Made by a program: the position numbers and the translations under genes. Under the pieces are notes generated by a model, which was not told the DNA's origin, ran no database searches, and saw nothing but the letters and a program-made list of their open reading frames with translations. From NCBI GenBank assembly GCA_050789445.1, contig JAILXR010000001.1:1922001-1986000 (forward strand): a stretch of DNA of 64,000 nt, in the 5' to 3' direction. How positions within the stretch are numbered: position 1 is the stretch's first letter; every line of letters begins with the position of its first letter. Shown here in pieces: positions 62,835 through 64,000 of this stretch. This stretch comes from JAWSVE01 sp050789445 (GTDB taxonomy: Bacteria > Pseudomonadota > Gammaproteobacteria > Pseudomonadales > Cellvibrionaceae).

Positions 62835-64000
62835 ATGACAAATTCACTTGCCTTAGTTATAGATGACGAACCTGATATTCGTGAACTTCTTGAAATAACG
62901 TTAGGAAGAATGGGAGTCGATACAGATTGTGCTTCTGATCTCACACAAGCAAACGCTATGATTTCTGAAAAGGCATACGATCTGTGCCTTACGGATATGC
63001 GACTACCTGATGGCAACGGAATTGATTTCGTCAAAATGATCCAAAAAGAATATCCACATATCCCCATTGCTGTCATTACTGCCCACGGGAACATGGACAC
63101 AGCCATCGAGGCAATGAAGGCCGGTGCTTTTGACTTCATATCTAAACCTGTAGAACTCGAAGATCTAAGAAAAATCACTTCAGCAGCACTAAAATTAAAA
63201 TCAGATGACGGTGACAAGACTAATAACGAAAATAATTTACAAACTTCCACGTTATTAGGTAATGCAGAAAGCTTTAATCTTGTCCGAAAAAAAATAATGA
63301 AACTTGCACGAAGCCAAGCCCCCGTTTATATCAGCGGAGAATCGGGAACGGGAAAAGAATTAGTTGCGCGCGCCATTCACGAACAAGGACCTCGTAGCAC
63401 TGAACCCTTCATTCCCGTTAACTGCGGAGCTATTCCAAGCGAACTCATGGAAAGTGAATTTTTTGGGCATAAGAAAGGAAGTTTTACCGGTGCAACCGGC
63501 GACAAGCAAGGTCTATTTCAGGCCGCACACGGTGGCACGTTATTTTTAGATGAAGTAGCCGACCTTCCCTTAGACATGCAGGTTAAGCTATTGCGAGCGA
63601 TTCAAGAAAAAGCTGTTCGCCCTGTTGGAGGACAACAAGAAGATCGTATTGACGTTCGTATTCTTAGCGCAACGCATAAAGATTTAAATAAGGAAATTCA
63701 AGAAAATAGATTTAGAAATGATTTGTTTTATCGAATAAACGTCATTCAGCTAGATCTTCCCCCGCTTAGCGATAGAAAAGAAGACATTGCCATTTTATCC
63801 AAACATTTTCTGGCTCGCTTTGCTGAAGAACTAGAACTAGAAACTGCTGAACTTTCAAAAGAAGGACTTAAAGCACTAAAAGAATATGCCTTCCCTGGAA
63901 ACATTCGTGAGCTGGAAAACATTCTAGAAAGAGCTTACACCCTCTGTGATAACGACATTATTGGACCAGAAGACTTACACTTACCGAACAAAGAGCAAAA
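62835..64000 (+). CDS. pilR: Sigma-54-dependent response regulator PilR (partial, C-terminus outside window)
   Basis: The frame is open from the ATG at 62835 to the right edge (about 388 codons). An in-frame ATG at 62793 is less likely because AAAGAG is well spaced from 62835. The receiver domain (1 to 120) has phospho-Asp54 in LTDMRLPDGNG. The AAA+ domain has Walker A GESGTGKE, GSFTGA, the loop that touches sigma-54, and TLFLDEVADLP. The DNA-binding tail is beyond the window. It is the partner of PilS. Confidence 0.94.
   Translation, partial: MTNSLALVIDDEPDIRELLEITLGRMGVDTDCASDLTQANAMISEKAYDLCLTDMRLPDGNGIDFVKMIQKEYPHIPIAVITAHGNMDTAIEAMKAGAFDFISKPVELEDLRKITSAALKLKSDDGDKTNNENNLQTSTLLGNAESFNLVRKKIMKLARSQAPVYISGESGTGKELVARAIHEQGPRSTEPFIPVNCGAIPSELMESEFFGHKKGSFTGATGDKQGLFQAAHGGTLFLDEVADLPLDMQVKLLRAIQEKAVRPVGGQQEDRIDVRILSATHKDLNKEIQENRFRNDLFYRINVIQLDLPPLSDRKEDIAILSKHFLARFAEELELETAELSKEGLKALKEYAFPGNIRELENILERAYTLCDNDIIGPEDLHLPNKEQ

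Noticed and set aside
62801..63250. 149-codon minus-strand frame inside pilR
   Set aside because: The plus-strand frame encodes a clear receiver domain, so this is its antisense shadow.
1..64000. CRISPR arrays, rRNA or tRNA genes
   Set aside because: No regularly spaced identical repeats with unique spacers, and no rRNA or tRNA signatures, were seen on either strand.

Overview
The window looks like a gammaproteobacterial chromosome of modest GC content with a large integrative, mobilizable island on its left. The core half has the order clpB, pgeF, rluD, bamD, nadE, pilS, pilR and an ilvB-ilvN-ilvC operon. Type IV pilus control genes next to bamD and clpB recall Pseudomonas and its relatives, so I infer an aquatic, Pseudomonadales/Oceanospirillales-like bacterium. 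I cannot name the genus. I see no tRNA, rRNA or CRISPR array.

Region 1 (1 to about 25.5 kb) is accessory. From the left it holds a type I methylation operon (hsdM, a DUF4062 gene, a second hsdM, and hsdS cut by the window edge), a small excisionase-like regulator, a MobC/relaxase pair with a hairpin-rich candidate oriT, and a very large RTX metalloprotease with a signal-anchored partner. The RTX pair sits between two structured direct repeats of about 163 bp. Next come a full-length tyrosine recombinase with 12-bp iterons, a ribbon-helix-helix regulator with a palindromic operator, a probable split coupling-protein operon (two membrane proteins plus a VirD4-like ATPase) and small regulators. 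A 3.5-kb module follows, bracketed by 37-bp repeats, with a four-repeat putative DNA-binding protein, an acidic protein, a periplasmic protein and a short catalytic-domain-only recombinase. A P4-type integrase closes the island. No T4SS channel genes are visible, so the island is best read as mobilizable and composite.

Region 2 (25.9 to 48.2 kb) is chromosomal: acyl-CoA thioesterase, MaoC-like protein, nitronate monooxygenase, a decayed DJ-1/PfpI gene, a MATE transporter, rimI with a HolD-position gene, leuA with a possible leader ORF, a double-receiver regulator with two paralogous hybrid kinases, a REP-associated (RayT) transposase, a flavin reductase, purU, an acyl-CoA ligase, a DUF4920 protein and a lipoprotein.

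Region 3 (48.3 to 64 kb) is housekeeping: ilvC, ilvN and ilvB, a DUF4124 protein, clpB with a heat-shock-type promoter, pgeF overlapping rluD, bamD, nadE, pilS and a pilR cut by the right edge.

The strongest leads are the repeat-bracketed RTX cassette, the nested module inserted at the 3' end of the P4 integrase gene, the split coupling-protein operon and the double-HsdM/DUF4062 operon.
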